The notes under the pieces are model-generated. The model saw nothing but the letters and a program-made list of their open reading frames with translations. It searched no databases and was not told the DNA's origin. A DNA stretch of 64,000 nucleotides from contig NZ_LBDA02000030.1 in NCBI RefSeq assembly GCF_000980885.2, forward strand, positions 59,176 to 123,175, read 5' to 3'. Positions within the stretch are counted from its first letter, which is position 1. The number at the start of each line of letters is the position of its first letter. Of the stretch, positions 25,958 to 33,970 are shown in pieces. This DNA comes from Streptomyces malaysiense (lineage in GTDB: Bacteria; Actinomycetota; Actinomycetes; Streptomycetales; Streptomycetaceae). A program made the position numbers and the translations under genes.

Positions 25958-26024
25958 GGAGCCGGCACCGGGCAGTGCGTGCCCGGCTCCCTCACCGCGG
26001 AAGCCGCCATCACGGGGCTTCCGC
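25958..26024. terminator. two hairpins between convergent genes
   Basis: A first hairpin (25958-25990) has GGAGCC outer and CCGGGCA/TGCCCGG inner complementarity. A second has perfect 9-bp arms GCGGAAGCC (25997-26005) and GGCTTCCGC (26016-26024). They lie between the DUF397 gene and the convergent ATPase gene. Confidence 0.6.
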
Positions 26025-26081
26025 TCCGGATCCCCGCGCGGGCGTGCGGGGTGGAGCCGGGGCGATGACGCGCGTAGAGGA

Positions 26082-26579
26082 TCAGGCCGGCCGGTCCACG
26101 TGGAACATCGCCCAGACGACCTTCCCCTCCAGCGGGCCTGCCAGTGGGTGCCATCCCCAGCTGTCCGCGAAGGAGTCGACCAGGAAGAGCCCCCGCCCCG
26201 ACTCCGCCGAGAAGTCGTCGGAGTCCTGCGGCACCGGCGACTCGTGACTCGGGTCCCGCACCGCGCAGACCAGCCGCTCGGCCCACCGCATCAAGTGCAG
26301 CCGCACCGGGGCGACGTCCTTCCGCGGGCACCCGTGGCCACCCGGCAGCGCATGCCGCAGCGCGTTGGTGACGAGTTCGGAGACGACCAGGCAGACGTCG
26401 TCGAAGCGCTCGTCCAGGCCCCATTGTCCAAGGGTGTCCCGGGTGAACCGCCGGGCCTCGCCCACCGCTTCGTACCGGGCCGGCAGAGCACAGGACGCGG
26501 CGCTGGACACGGCCGCGGGGTCCAACGGCGGAAGGCCCTGCCGTAACGGCTTGAGCATGGTCGATCCATTCGTCCCCAT
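26082..26579 (-). CDS. anti-sigma-factor-type ATP-binding protein (HATPase_c_2)
   Basis: A 165-residue GHKL ATPase of the RsbW/SpoIIAB type. The N box is SELVTNALRHA and the G box SGRGLFLVDSFADSWGW. There are no other domains. Such proteins are usually serine kinases or anti-sigma factors that act through partner switching; many streptomycete copies sit beside XRE and DUF397 genes as here. The ATG at 26579 follows GGGAG; earlier in-frame starts would run through the operator region and are not favoured. Confidence 0.85.
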   Translation of the reverse strand: MGTNGSTMLKPLRQGLPPLDPAAVSSAASCALPARYEAVGEARRFTRDTLGQWGLDERFDDVCLVVSELVTNALRHALPGGHGCPRKDVAPVRLHLMRWAERLVCAVRDPSHESPVPQDSDDFSAESGRGLFLVDSFADSWGWHPLAGPLEGKVVWAMFHVDRPA

Positions 26580-26887
26580 GCGAGGCACTCCCGGGAATTC
26601 GCGGTCGTTGCGATGCAGCGGTGGCGCGGGACCATGGTTTCGGATGGGAAGAGCAGATGCAAGGGCAGATGCACGTGCACGCGACCGAAATGAACAGTCC
26701 CGTACCACTTCTTGGCCATTTTTTCTGCCATCTTCATGACGGTTCCCTCCAGTGGTATCTACCTCCCCCCGTCCCCGCCTGCCGGAAGCGGCCCCGATCT
26801 CTCCGTTTCCGTAACCGTACGAGTACTGCGCGGAGCGTTTTAGTGGCAGACTTCGGCCCCTGAAGACGGTTGGGGAGGCTGACGAAC
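26580..26887. promoter_or_regulatory. 308-base divergent regulatory region with repeated operator motif
   Basis: Between the ATPase (leftward) and XRE regulator (rightward) genes. GCAGATGCA occurs twice in tandem (26653-26661 and 26665-26673), the second running into the palindrome TGCACGTGCA (26670-26679). On the minus strand the segment CGTGCACGTGCATCTGC is identical to 25551-25567 upstream of the DUF397 gene. The rest is AT-richer than its surroundings. A short frame from an ATG at 26737 with a GGAGGG site exists but lacks coding bias. Confidence 0.5.
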
Positions 26888-27748
26888 GTGAGCGCGGGAG
26901 AGCCCGGATCGGTGGTGCGGCGGATGCTGCTCGGCTCGCAACTCAGGCGACTGCGTGAGGCTCGGGGGATCACCCGCGAGGCGGCGGGGTATTCCATCCG
27001 GGCTTCCGAGTCGAAGATCAGCCGGATGGAGCTGGGCCGGGTGAGCTTCAAGACGAGAGACGTCGAGGACCTGCTGACGCTGTACGGCATCACGGACGAC
27101 GCGGAGCGGCAGTCGCTGCTGTCCCTCGCCCGCGAGGCCAACGTGGCCGGCTGGTGGCACAGTTACAGCGACGTCCTGCCCAACTGGTTCCCCACCTATG
27201 TGGGCCTGGAGGGCGCCGCCGCCGTGATCCGCGCCTACGAGGTGCAGTTCGTGCACGGCCTGCTCCAGACCGCCGAGTACGCCCGCGCGGTGGTCCGGCG
27301 CGGCATGAAGGGCGCGAGCGCCGACGACGTGGAGCGGCGGGTCGCGCTGCGCCTGGAGCGCCAGAAGCACCTGTTCTCCGACAGCGCCCCCGAGTTCCAC
27401 ATCATCCTGGACGAGGCCGCCCTGCGCCGCCCCTACGGCGACCGGGACGTGATGCGCGGCCAGCTCCAGCACCTCATCGACGTCTCCGAGCGGCCCAACG
27501 TACGGCTCCAGGTCATGCCGTTCGGCTTCGGCGGGCACTCCGGCGAGAGCGGAGCCTTCACCATTCTCAGCTTCCCCGAGTCCGACCTCTCCGACGTCGT
27601 CTACCTGGAGCAGCTGACCAGCGCCCTGTACCTCGACAAGCGCGAGGACGTGGCCCAGTACGAGCAGGCCCTGAAGGAGTTGCAGCAGGACAGCCCGGGT
27701 ACCGACGAGAGCCGGGATCTTCTGCGCGGTCTGCTCCAACTCTCCTGA
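26888..27748 (+). CDS. XRE-family regulator with DUF5753 (WhiJ-like)
   Basis: A 286-residue protein. The N-terminal Cro/C1-type helix-turn-helix (LRRLREARGITREAAGYSI, then ESKISRMELG) is followed by a DUF5753 effector domain (WFPTYVGLE, RRPYGDRDVMRGQLQHL, MPFGFGGHSGESGAF). This is the standard streptomycete WhiJ/Scr1-type repressor layout. GTG at 26888 follows GGGAGG. The gene is divergent from the ATPase gene and near a DUF397 gene; the shared palindrome in both control regions is a candidate binding site for it. Confidence 0.88.
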   Translation: MSAGEPGSVVRRMLLGSQLRRLREARGITREAAGYSIRASESKISRMELGRVSFKTRDVEDLLTLYGITDDAERQSLLSLAREANVAGWWHSYSDVLPNWFPTYVGLEGAAAVIRAYEVQFVHGLLQTAEYARAVVRRGMKGASADDVERRVALRLERQKHLFSDSAPEFHIILDEAALRRPYGDRDVMRGQLQHLIDVSERPNVRLQVMPFGFGGHSGESGAFTILSFPESDLSDVVYLEQLTSALYLDKREDVAQYEQALKELQQDSPGTDESRDLLRGLLQLS

Positions 27749-27823
27749 CCCGCAAGTAGGATGACGTGTGATCAGACTCAGACCGTGGCCGGGATCCGGC
27801 TCCGCTAGTGATTGAGGGATCAC

Positions 27824-29284
27824 ATGTCGTCCTATTTCAGCGACCTGGCCCAGCAGTACATCGACGGCGAGTGGCGACCGGGCAGCGGTTCCTGGGACGT
27901 CATCGACTTCAACCCGTACGACGACGAGAAGCTGGCCTCGATCACCGTGGCCACCGTCGACGAGGTCGACCAGGCATACCGGGCCGCCGAGCGCGCCCAG
28001 AAGGCATGGGCGGACACCAACCCGTACGCCCGGCGCTCGGTGTTCGAGCGGGTTCTCAGACTGATCGAGGACCGCGAGCAGGACATAGCGGACCTGATCA
28101 TCGCGGAGCTCGGCGGCACCCGGGTGAAGGCCGGCTTCGAGCTGCACCTCGCCAAGGAGTTCCTGCGCGAGTCCGTGCACCTGGCGCTGCGCCCCGAGGG
28201 CAGGATCCTGCCGTCCCCGGGCGAGGGAAAGGAGAACCGCGTCTACCGGGTGCCGGTGGGCGTCGTGGGCGTGATCAGCCCCTTCAACTTCCCCTTCCTG
28301 CTGTCGCTGAAGTCCGTGGCCCCGGCGCTCGCGCTCGGCAACGGCGTGGTGCTCAAGCCGCACCAGAACACCCCGATCGCGGGCGGCACCCTGATCGCCA
28401 GGCTCTTCGAGGAGGCCGGGCTGCCCGGCGGGCTGCTCAACGTCGTCGTCACCGACATCGCCGAGATCGGCGACGCCTTCATCGAGCACCCCGTCCCGAA
28501 GGTCATCTCCTTCACCGGCTCCGACCAGGTGGGCCGGCACGTCGCCACCGTCTGCGCCGCGAACTTCAAGCGCTCGGTGCTCGAACTGGGCGGCAACAGC
28601 GCGCTCGTGGTGCTGGACGACGCGGACCTCGACTACGCGGTGGACGCGGCGGTCTTCAGCCGGTTCGTGCACCAGGGCCAGGTCTGCATGGCCGCCAACC
28701 GGGTCCTCGTGGACCGCTCGGTCGCGGACGAGTTCACCGAGAGGTTCGTCGCCAAGGTGCGCACCCTCAAGGTGGGCGACCCGCGCGACCCGGAGACCGT
28801 CATCGGCCCGGTGATCAACTCCGCGCAGGCGAACGCCGTCTCGGGCGTGGTCGAGCAGGCGCTCGCGGAGGGCGCGACGGCGCTGGTGCACGGCGGTACG
28901 ACCAACAACATGGTCGAGCCCTCGGTGCTCACCGGTGTCCCCGCCGACTCCCCGCTGCTTCAGCAGGAGGTCTTCGGTCCGGTCGTCTTCCTGGTCCCGT
29001 TCGACGGTGAGGAGGAGGCGGTGCGGATGGTCAACGACACTCCGTACGGTCTCAGCGGCGCCGTCCACACCGGGGACATCGAGCGGGGCGTCTCCTTCGC
29101 CAAGCGGATCGACACCGGCATGTTCCATGTGAACGACGGCACCGTGCACGACGAGCCGATCGTGCCCTTCGGCGGCGAGAAGCACTCCGGTGTCGGCCGG
29201 CTCAACGGCGAGACGACCCTGGAGGCGTTCACCACGGTCAAGTGGATCTCCGTCCAGCACGGGCGCAGCGGCTTCCCGTTCTGA
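27824..29284 (+). CDS. aldehyde dehydrogenase family protein
   Basis: A 486-residue NAD(P)+-dependent aldehyde dehydrogenase. Visible are the ISPFNFP substrate/Asn region, the SFTGSDQVG cofactor loop, the catalytic Glu in LELGGN, and the nucleophilic Cys in HQGQVCMAANR. Overall it resembles the benzaldehyde/salicylaldehyde dehydrogenase branch. A clear GAGGG site precedes the ATG at 27824, and a strong terminator follows, so it is monocistronic. Physiological substrate unknown; a role in oxidising an aromatic aldehyde from the nearby peptide cluster is conceivable but unsupported. Confidence 0.9.
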   Translation: MSSYFSDLAQQYIDGEWRPGSGSWDVIDFNPYDDEKLASITVATVDEVDQAYRAAERAQKAWADTNPYARRSVFERVLRLIEDREQDIADLIIAELGGTRVKAGFELHLAKEFLRESVHLALRPEGRILPSPGEGKENRVYRVPVGVVGVISPFNFPFLLSLKSVAPALALGNGVVLKPHQNTPIAGGTLIARLFEEAGLPGGLLNVVVTDIAEIGDAFIEHPVPKVISFTGSDQVGRHVATVCAANFKRSVLELGGNSALVVLDDADLDYAVDAAVFSRFVHQGQVCMAANRVLVDRSVADEFTERFVAKVRTLKVGDPRDPETVIGPVINSAQANAVSGVVEQALAEGATALVHGGTTNNMVEPSVLTGVPADSPLLQQEVFGPVVFLVPFDGEEEAVRMVNDTPYGLSGAVHTGDIERGVSFAKRIDTGMFHVNDGTVHDEPIVPFGGEKHSGVGRLNGETTLEAFTTVKWISVQHGRSGFPF

Positions 29285-29314
29285 TCGCCGCCGGACTTCC
29301 CGGTCTTCGCGCGC

Positions 29315-29349
29315 GGGCCCTCTAGGCCAGGATCCGACCTAGAGGGCCC
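29315..29349 (+). terminator. terminator after the aldehyde dehydrogenase gene
   Basis: GGGCCCTCTAGG (29315-29326) and CCTAGAGGGCCC (29338-29349) are perfect 12-bp arms with an 11-base loop. Confidence 0.8.
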
Positions 29350-29406
29350 GTAGCTTTCTCGGTGCCGGGGCGAACGCCACGGCGAACCGAGGAGAGGCGG
29401 CCGGTC

Positions 29407-29949
29407 ATGGTCACGCAGGTGTCCGCGGAGGCGCGGGGCGACGAGCGAGGAGCGCTGCTGGCGTTCATCGAGGAGCAGCGCGGCGGGATCCGCCGTTCGG
29501 TGCTCGGACTGACCGAGGAGCAGGCCCGCACCCGGCCGAGCGCGAGCGAGCTGTCGCTGGGCGGGCTGCTCAAGCATGTGGCCGAGGTCGAGCAGATGTG
29601 GCTCGCACGGGCCAGGCAGGAGGTGCCGCCGGTGCGGCGGGACGAGTCCGACTGGCACGAGAGTTTCGAGCTGGTCGGCGAGGAGACGGTGGCCTCGCAG
29701 CTCGCCCACTGGGAGCGGATCGCCGCCGAGACGGAGGAGTTCATCCGCTCCGCCCCGAGCCTGGACGACACCTTCCCGCTCCCGCCGGACCCCTGGTTCC
29801 CGCCGGAGGGCCGCGTCTCCCTGCGCTGGCTCTGCCTCCACCTGATCCGCGAGACCGCCCGCCACGCGGGCCACGCGGACATCGTCCGCGAGTCCCTCGA
29901 CGGGAAGACCGCGTTCGAGCTGGTGGCCCTGGAGCGGGCGAAGGGCTGA
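29407..29949 (+). CDS. DinB/DUF664-like four-helix protein
   Basis: A 180-residue protein of the DinB/mycothiol-dependent superfamily: LGGLLKHVAEVEQMWL holds the first metal-ligand His, and LCLHLIRETARHAGHADIVRE the later His pair, the usual three-His metal site. Members include mycothiol S-transferases, but most are uncharacterised. ATG at 29407 follows GGAGAGG. It converges on the glutamate decarboxylase gene. Confidence 0.83.
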   Translation: MVTQVSAEARGDERGALLAFIEEQRGGIRRSVLGLTEEQARTRPSASELSLGGLLKHVAEVEQMWLARARQEVPPVRRDESDWHESFELVGEETVASQLAHWERIAAETEEFIRSAPSLDDTFPLPPDPWFPPEGRVSLRWLCLHLIRETARHAGHADIVRESLDGKTAFELVALERAKG

Positions 29950-30007
29950 CCGGAGCCCGCCGGGCCCCCGCCGGGCGGCGGCGGCCCGGCGCCACGCCCG
30001 GTGTGTC

Positions 30008-31414
30008 CTAATGGTGGAAGCTCGTCGCCGCCCCCTTGTCCCGGGTCAGCGGATGCGGCTGGCGGCGCAGTTCCGGCAGCAGGCGGGTCAGGTCGTCCAG
30101 GAAGAGGTCGGCCAGGTCGTGCGAGAAGCCGTTGCGGCACACGACGCGCAGGACGGAGAGGTCCTCCCGGTCGGCCGGGAAGGTGTACGCCGGGACCAGC
30201 CAGCCGCTCTCGCGCATACGGCGGGAGACGTCGAAGACGTCGTACGCCGTGACATGGTCGGCCGTGGTCACCGCGAACACCGGGAGTTCGTCGCCCCGGG
30301 TCAGGAGCCGGAAGTCGCCGAGGCCCTCGATGCGGTCGGCGAGGGAGCGGGCCACGTCCCGGGTGGACTGCTGGACCGCCCGGTAGCCCTCGCGGCCCAG
30401 GCGCAGGAAGTTGTAGTACTGAGCGACGACCTGCGCGCCGGGACGGGAGAAGTTGAGGGCGAAGGTCGGCATGTCACCGCCCAGGTAGTTGACCCGGAAG
30501 ACCAGCTCCTCGGGCAGCGCCTCCGAGTCCCGCCACAGGGCCCAGCCCACGCCCGGGTACACCAGTCCGTACTTGTGCCCCGAGGTGTTGATGGAGGCCA
30601 CCCGCGGCAGCCGGAAGTCCCACACCAGGTCCTCGTCCAGGAAGGGCGCCACCATCGCGCCGGACGCGCCGTCCACATGCACCGGAATGTCCAGGCCGGT
30701 GCGCTCCTGGAGGGCGTCCAGGGCCGCGCACAGGTCGGCGATCGGCTCGTAGGAGCCGTCGAAGGTCGAGCCGAGGATGCCGATGACGCCGATGGTGTTC
30801 TCGTCGCACAGCTCGGCGGCCGCCCGCGGGTCCAGGTGGTAGCGGTCGCCTTCCATGGGGACCTGCCGCGCCTCGACCTCCCAGAAGTTGCAGAACTTGT
30901 CCCAGCACACCTGGACGTTGATCCCCATCACCAGGTTGGGCCGCGCGCCCGGGTACCGGTCGGCGTTGTGCTGGGTCCAGCGCCGTTTCAGGGCCATCCC
31001 GGCCAGCATGCACGCCTCGCTGGACCCCGTGGTCGAGCAGCCCACCGCGGCCGCCGGATCCGGCGCGTTCCACAGATCCGCGAGCATCGCCACGCAGCGC
31101 CGCTCCAGCTCGGCGGTGCGCGGGTACTCGTCCTTGTCGATCATGTTCTTGTCCCGGCACTCCGCCATCAGCACCCCGGCCTGCGGCTCCATCCAGGTGC
31201 TGACGAACGTGGCCAGGTTCAGCCGGGAGTTGCCGTCCAGCATCAGCTCGTCGTGCACCAGCTGATACGCGGTCGTCGGCGGCATCGGGGCGTCCGGAAG
31301 CCGGTGCGTGGGCGGGGCCTCGGTCATACCGCCGACCGGGTTCGCCTCCCCGAAGAACGGGTTGACGGACAACACCCGCTCCTGATGCTTCTGCGGACCT
31401 TTGTGCAGGGCCAT
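30008..31414 (-). CDS. gad: glutamate decarboxylase
   Basis: A 468-residue PLP-dependent decarboxylase converting L-glutamate to GABA and CO2 with uptake of a proton. Key parts: CSTTGSSEACML (phosphate loop), HVDGASGAMVAPF (PLP Asp), SINTSGHKYG (PLP Lys), and a C-terminal ...SFHH, like the terminal His that closes the active site in E. coli GadB. Length matches bacterial Gad. No glutamate/GABA antiporter is adjacent, so it may serve GABA metabolism more than acid resistance. Confidence 0.93.
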   Translation of the reverse strand: MALHKGPQKHQERVLSVNPFFGEANPVGGMTEAPPTHRLPDAPMPPTTAYQLVHDELMLDGNSRLNLATFVSTWMEPQAGVLMAECRDKNMIDKDEYPRTAELERRCVAMLADLWNAPDPAAAVGCSTTGSSEACMLAGMALKRRWTQHNADRYPGARPNLVMGINVQVCWDKFCNFWEVEARQVPMEGDRYHLDPRAAAELCDENTIGVIGILGSTFDGSYEPIADLCAALDALQERTGLDIPVHVDGASGAMVAPFLDEDLVWDFRLPRVASINTSGHKYGLVYPGVGWALWRDSEALPEELVFRVNYLGGDMPTFALNFSRPGAQVVAQYYNFLRLGREGYRAVQQSTRDVARSLADRIEGLGDFRLLTRGDELPVFAVTTADHVTAYDVFDVSRRMRESGWLVPAYTFPADREDLSVLRVVCRNGFSHDLADLFLDDLTRLLPELRRQPHPLTRDKGAATSFHH

Positions 31415-31522
31415 GGCTGCCTCCTCGCCGCCACCCTATGCAAGGCCGCCCCGCCACGACATCCGGAATGACCCGGACGCCTACCCTGACCCCGGTGCCC
31501 CGGAACCAGGGACGCGGCGGAC

Positions 31523-31553
31523 TTGCACCTCACGCCACGTGAGGCCGCAGGCT
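31523..31553 (+). promoter_or_regulatory. tipA promoter with MerR-type operator
   Basis: -35 TTGCAC (31523-31528) and -10 CAGGCT (31548-31553) are separated by 19 bases, the long spacer typical of MerR-family targets. The spacer contains CCTCACG-CCA-CGTGAGG (31528-31544). As I recall it, this closely matches the S. lividans ptipA sequence, the thiostrepton-inducible promoter. Confidence 0.8.
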
Positions 31554-31592
31554 GACCGTCGTACCGATCAACGAACGGAAGGAAGCGGACAG

Positions 31593-32354
31593 TTGAGCTA
31601 CTCCGTGGGACAGGTCGCGGGGTTCGCCGGCGTCACGGTGCGCACCCTGCACCACTACGACGAGATCGGCCTCCTGGTGCCCGGCGGGCGCACCCATGCG
31701 GGTCACCGCCGCTACACCGAGGAGGACCTCGACCGGCTCCAGCGGATCCTGTTCTACCGGGAGCTCGGCTTTCCGCTCGACGAGGTCGCGGTGCTGCTCG
31801 ACGACCCGGACGCGGACCCGTGCGCGCATCTGCGCCGGCAGCACGCCCTGCTGACCGCCCGGATCGAGAAGCTGCGCCGGATGGCCGAGGCCGTGGAACA
31901 CGCGATGGAGGCACGCCGGATGGGCATCGATCTGACACCCGAGGAGCGGTTCGAGGTGTTCGGGGACGAGGACCCCGAGCAGTACGCCGAAGAGGCGGAG
32001 GCCCGCTGGGGCGACACGGCGGCCTGGGCCGAGTCCCAGCGCCGTGCCGCCGCCTACGGCAAGGAGGACTGGAAGCGGCTCAAGGCAGAGGCGGACGCCT
32101 GGGGCGAGCGCTACGTCCGGCTGCTGGCCGCCGGCGAGCCCGCGACGGGGGAGGCCGCCAGGGCCATGGCCGAGGAGCACCGGCAGCACATCAGCCAGTG
32201 GTACTACGAATGCCCCTACCCGATGCACCGCTGTCTCGCCGAGATGTATGTCGCCGACGAGCGCTTCACGGCGTTCTACGACGCGATGCACCCCGGGTTC
32301 GCCGAACACCTGCACGACGCGATCCTGGCGAACGCCGACCTGCGGCCCTCCTGA
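31593..32354 (+). CDS. tipA: thiostrepton-recognising MerR-family activator TipAL
   Basis: A 253-residue protein, the length of S. lividans TipAL. Residues 1-75 are a MerR helix-turn-helix (YSVGQVAGFAGVTVRTLHHYDE), 76-109 the dimerising coiled coil, and 110-253 the TipAS drug-binding domain. Cys207 and Cys214 (YECPYPMHRC) are at the positions of the TipAS cysteines; Cys214 bonds covalently to dehydroalanines of thiopeptides. The TTG start at 31593 follows GGAAGG and gives the known N-terminus. It is autoregulated through the promoter just upstream and senses thiopeptides as part of a multidrug response. Confidence 0.95.
   Translation: MSYSVGQVAGFAGVTVRTLHHYDEIGLLVPGGRTHAGHRRYTEEDLDRLQRILFYRELGFPLDEVAVLLDDPDADPCAHLRRQHALLTARIEKLRRMAEAVEHAMEARRMGIDLTPEERFEVFGDEDPEQYAEEAEARWGDTAAWAESQRRAAAYGKEDWKRLKAEADAWGERYVRLLAAGEPATGEAARAMAEEHRQHISQWYYECPYPMHRCLAEMYVADERFTAFYDAMHPGFAEHLHDAILANADLRPS
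31920..32354 (+). other. internal start for TipAS (drug-binding domain alone)
   Basis: ATG at 31920 (Met110 of TipAL) is preceded by GGAGG at 31907-31911 and gives a 144-residue product starting MGIDLTPEERFE, matching the separately translated TipAS described for S. lividans. TipAS is usually made in excess and sequesters drug. Confidence 0.75.
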
Positions 32355-32368
32355 GCGGCCGGCGCGCT

Positions 32369-32391
32369 CCCGGACCGGTCCTGGTCCCGGG
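32369..32391. terminator. hairpin between convergent tipA and ybjQ-like genes
   Basis: CCCGGACC (32369-32376) pairs with GGTCCCGGG (32383-32391) with one bulge and a six-base loop, exactly in the gap between the two convergent genes. Confidence 0.55.
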
Positions 32392-32757
32392 TCACTCCCG
32401 GGCCAGGACCACCGCCGTGCCGTACGCGCACACCTCGGTGCCCACGTCCGCCGCCTCCGTCACGTCGAACCGGAACGCGAGCACCCCGTTGGCGCCCCGC
32501 GCGCGTGCCTGCTCCACCAGGCGCTCCATTGCCTGGTTGCGGGTCTGCACGAGCGTCTTGGTGAGCCCCTTCAGCTCGCCGCCGATCATCGACTTCAGCC
32601 CGGCGCCGATCTGGCTGCCCAGGTGCCGGGACCGCACGGTGAGCCCGAAGACCTCGCCGATCACCCGTTCCACCCGGTGGCCCGGCACGTCGTTCGTCGT
32701 CACGACCAGTACGTCCGGCTGGGGTCCCTGACCGCCGCCGAAGTCGTCGAGTCCCAT
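32392..32757 (-). CDS. YbjQ/UPF0145 family protein
   Basis: A 121-residue protein of the YbjQ family (PF01906), thought to form a pentameric beta-rich ring. Conserved pieces: VTTNDVPGHRV, GLTVRSRHLGSQIGAGLKS, ANGVLAFRFDV, and a C-terminal CAYGTAVVL. Function is unknown. ATG at 32757 has an AAGGAAG site. It converges on tipA. Confidence 0.88.
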   Translation of the reverse strand: MGLDDFGGGQGPQPDVLVVTTNDVPGHRVERVIGEVFGLTVRSRHLGSQIGAGLKSMIGGELKGLTKTLVQTRNQAMERLVEQARARGANGVLAFRFDVTEAADVGTEVCAYGTAVVLARE

Positions 32758-32891
32758 GGATCACCGCTTCCTTCCCGTCGTCCCGGGGGTCATCGGGGGA
32801 ACCCGGGGCGGCCATGTCACGTTGATAGCTTTGTGCGGCCCCACCCGGTCACCGTAGCCGCCCCTTCTCCCCCCTTCAGGAGCCCGGACCC

Positions 32892-33965
32892 GTGATGACA
32901 CTCGCCCTAGGCCCGAGCTGGCTCGATCCCAACTACCTGCTCGACACGTACAGCGTCTGGGGTCTGCTGCTCATAGTCTTCGCCGAGTCCGGTCTGCTCA
33001 TCGGCTTCTTCCTGCCCGGCGACTCGCTGCTGTTCACCTGCGGTCTGCTGATCACCTCGCACCAGCTGGACTTCCCGCTGTGGGGCGCGATCGCCCTGAT
33101 CTGCGTCGCCGCGATCCTCGGCGACCAGGCGGGCTACATGTTCGGCAAGAAGGTCGGGCCGTCCCTGTTCAACCGGCCCGATTCGCGCCTGTTCAAGCAG
33201 GAGAACGTCGTCAAGGCGCACGAGTTCTTCGAGAAGTACGGCCCCAAGTCGCTGATCCTGGCCCGCTTCGTGCCGGTGGTGCGTACCTTCACACCGATCA
33301 TCGCGGGCGTCAGCGGCATGCGTTACCGCTCCTTCCTGATCTTCAACGTCATCGGCGGCACCCTGTGGGGCGCGGGCGTCACCCTGCTCGGGTCCTGGCT
33401 CGGCAACATCGCCTTCGTGAAGGCCAACGTCGAGGCGATCCTGATGCTGATCGTCCTCGTCTCGGTGGTGCCGATCGCGATCGAGTACCTCAGGGCCCGC
33501 GGCAAGAGCAAGAAGGCCCCCGCGGAGCAGCCCCGCCCCGCCGCCGAGTCGCCGCGGTTCCCGCGGCCGCCGGTCATGGACGACGCCACGACCCGGCTGC
33601 GCCGCATCGAGCCGGACGAGCCCTACGGGCAGCGGCCGCAGGGCGGGCAGCAGCAGTACGGCGGCCAGGGGCAGGACCAGGGCCACGGCCACGGCCACGG
33701 CCACCAGGGCTACGGCGGCCAGGGGCACGACCAGGGCTACGGCGGCCAGGGCTACGGCAACCAGCCCTGGCCCCAGTACGAGCAGCCTCAGCAGCAGCCC
33801 CAGTACGAGCAGCCTCAGCAGCAGCCCCAGTACCAGCAGCCCCAGCAGCAGGACTGGAACGAGCCGCAGCAGCCGTACTACGACCCGCGGCAGTATCCGC
33901 AGCAGCAGCAGCAGCAGCAGAACCAGAACCAGGGCCAGTACCCCTACGACCACCGGGAGCGGTAG
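32892..33965 (+). CDS. DedA family membrane protein with long Gln/Gly/His-rich tail
   Basis: A 357-residue protein. The first 210 residues are a DedA protein (FAESGLLIGFFLPGDSLLF, then FEKYGPKSLILARFVPVVRTF), with re-entrant segments and several membrane helices; DedA/VTT proteins move phospholipids or undecaprenyl phosphate across the membrane. From about residue 245 a low-complexity cytoplasmic tail follows: GYGGQG and GHGHGHGH repeats, then three QYEQPQQQP units and a run of seven glutamines. GTG at 32892 and ATG at 32895 both suit the GGAG site. Converges on the ThrE-like gene six bases away. Confidence 0.9.
   Translation: MMTLALGPSWLDPNYLLDTYSVWGLLLIVFAESGLLIGFFLPGDSLLFTCGLLITSHQLDFPLWGAIALICVAAILGDQAGYMFGKKVGPSLFNRPDSRLFKQENVVKAHEFFEKYGPKSLILARFVPVVRTFTPIIAGVSGMRYRSFLIFNVIGGTLWGAGVTLLGSWLGNIAFVKANVEAILMLIVLVSVVPIAIEYLRARGKSKKAPAEQPRPAAESPRFPRPPVMDDATTRLRRIEPDEPYGQRPQGGQQQYGGQGQDQGHGHGHGHQGYGGQGHDQGYGGQGYGNQPWPQYEQPQQQPQYEQPQQQPQYQQPQQQDWNEPQQPYYDPRQYPQQQQQQQNQNQGQYPYDHRER
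33774..33851 (+). repeat. 27-base coding tandem repeat in the DedA tail
   Basis: Units 33774-33800 and 33801-33827 are identical and encode QYEQPQQQP; a third, diverged copy starts at 33828 (QYQQPQQQ). It is flanked by other Gln/Gly repeats and a CAG run at 33901-33918. Repeat number is likely to vary between strains. Confidence 0.85.
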
Positions 33966-33970
33966 ACCGC

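Noticed and set aside
26291..26737. Leftward frame starting at an ATG with a GGAGGG site, 26737, overlapping the ATPase gene in another frame
   Set aside because: The first 50 codons lack the G/C-ending codon bias of neighbours, it runs through the operator repeats, and the rest is an out-of-frame overlap with a clear GHKL ATPase. A short leader peptide cannot be excluded but is unsupported.
33774..33918. CRISPR or mobile repeat
   Set aside because: The repeats are in frame, continuous without unique spacers and encode the Gln-rich DedA tail.
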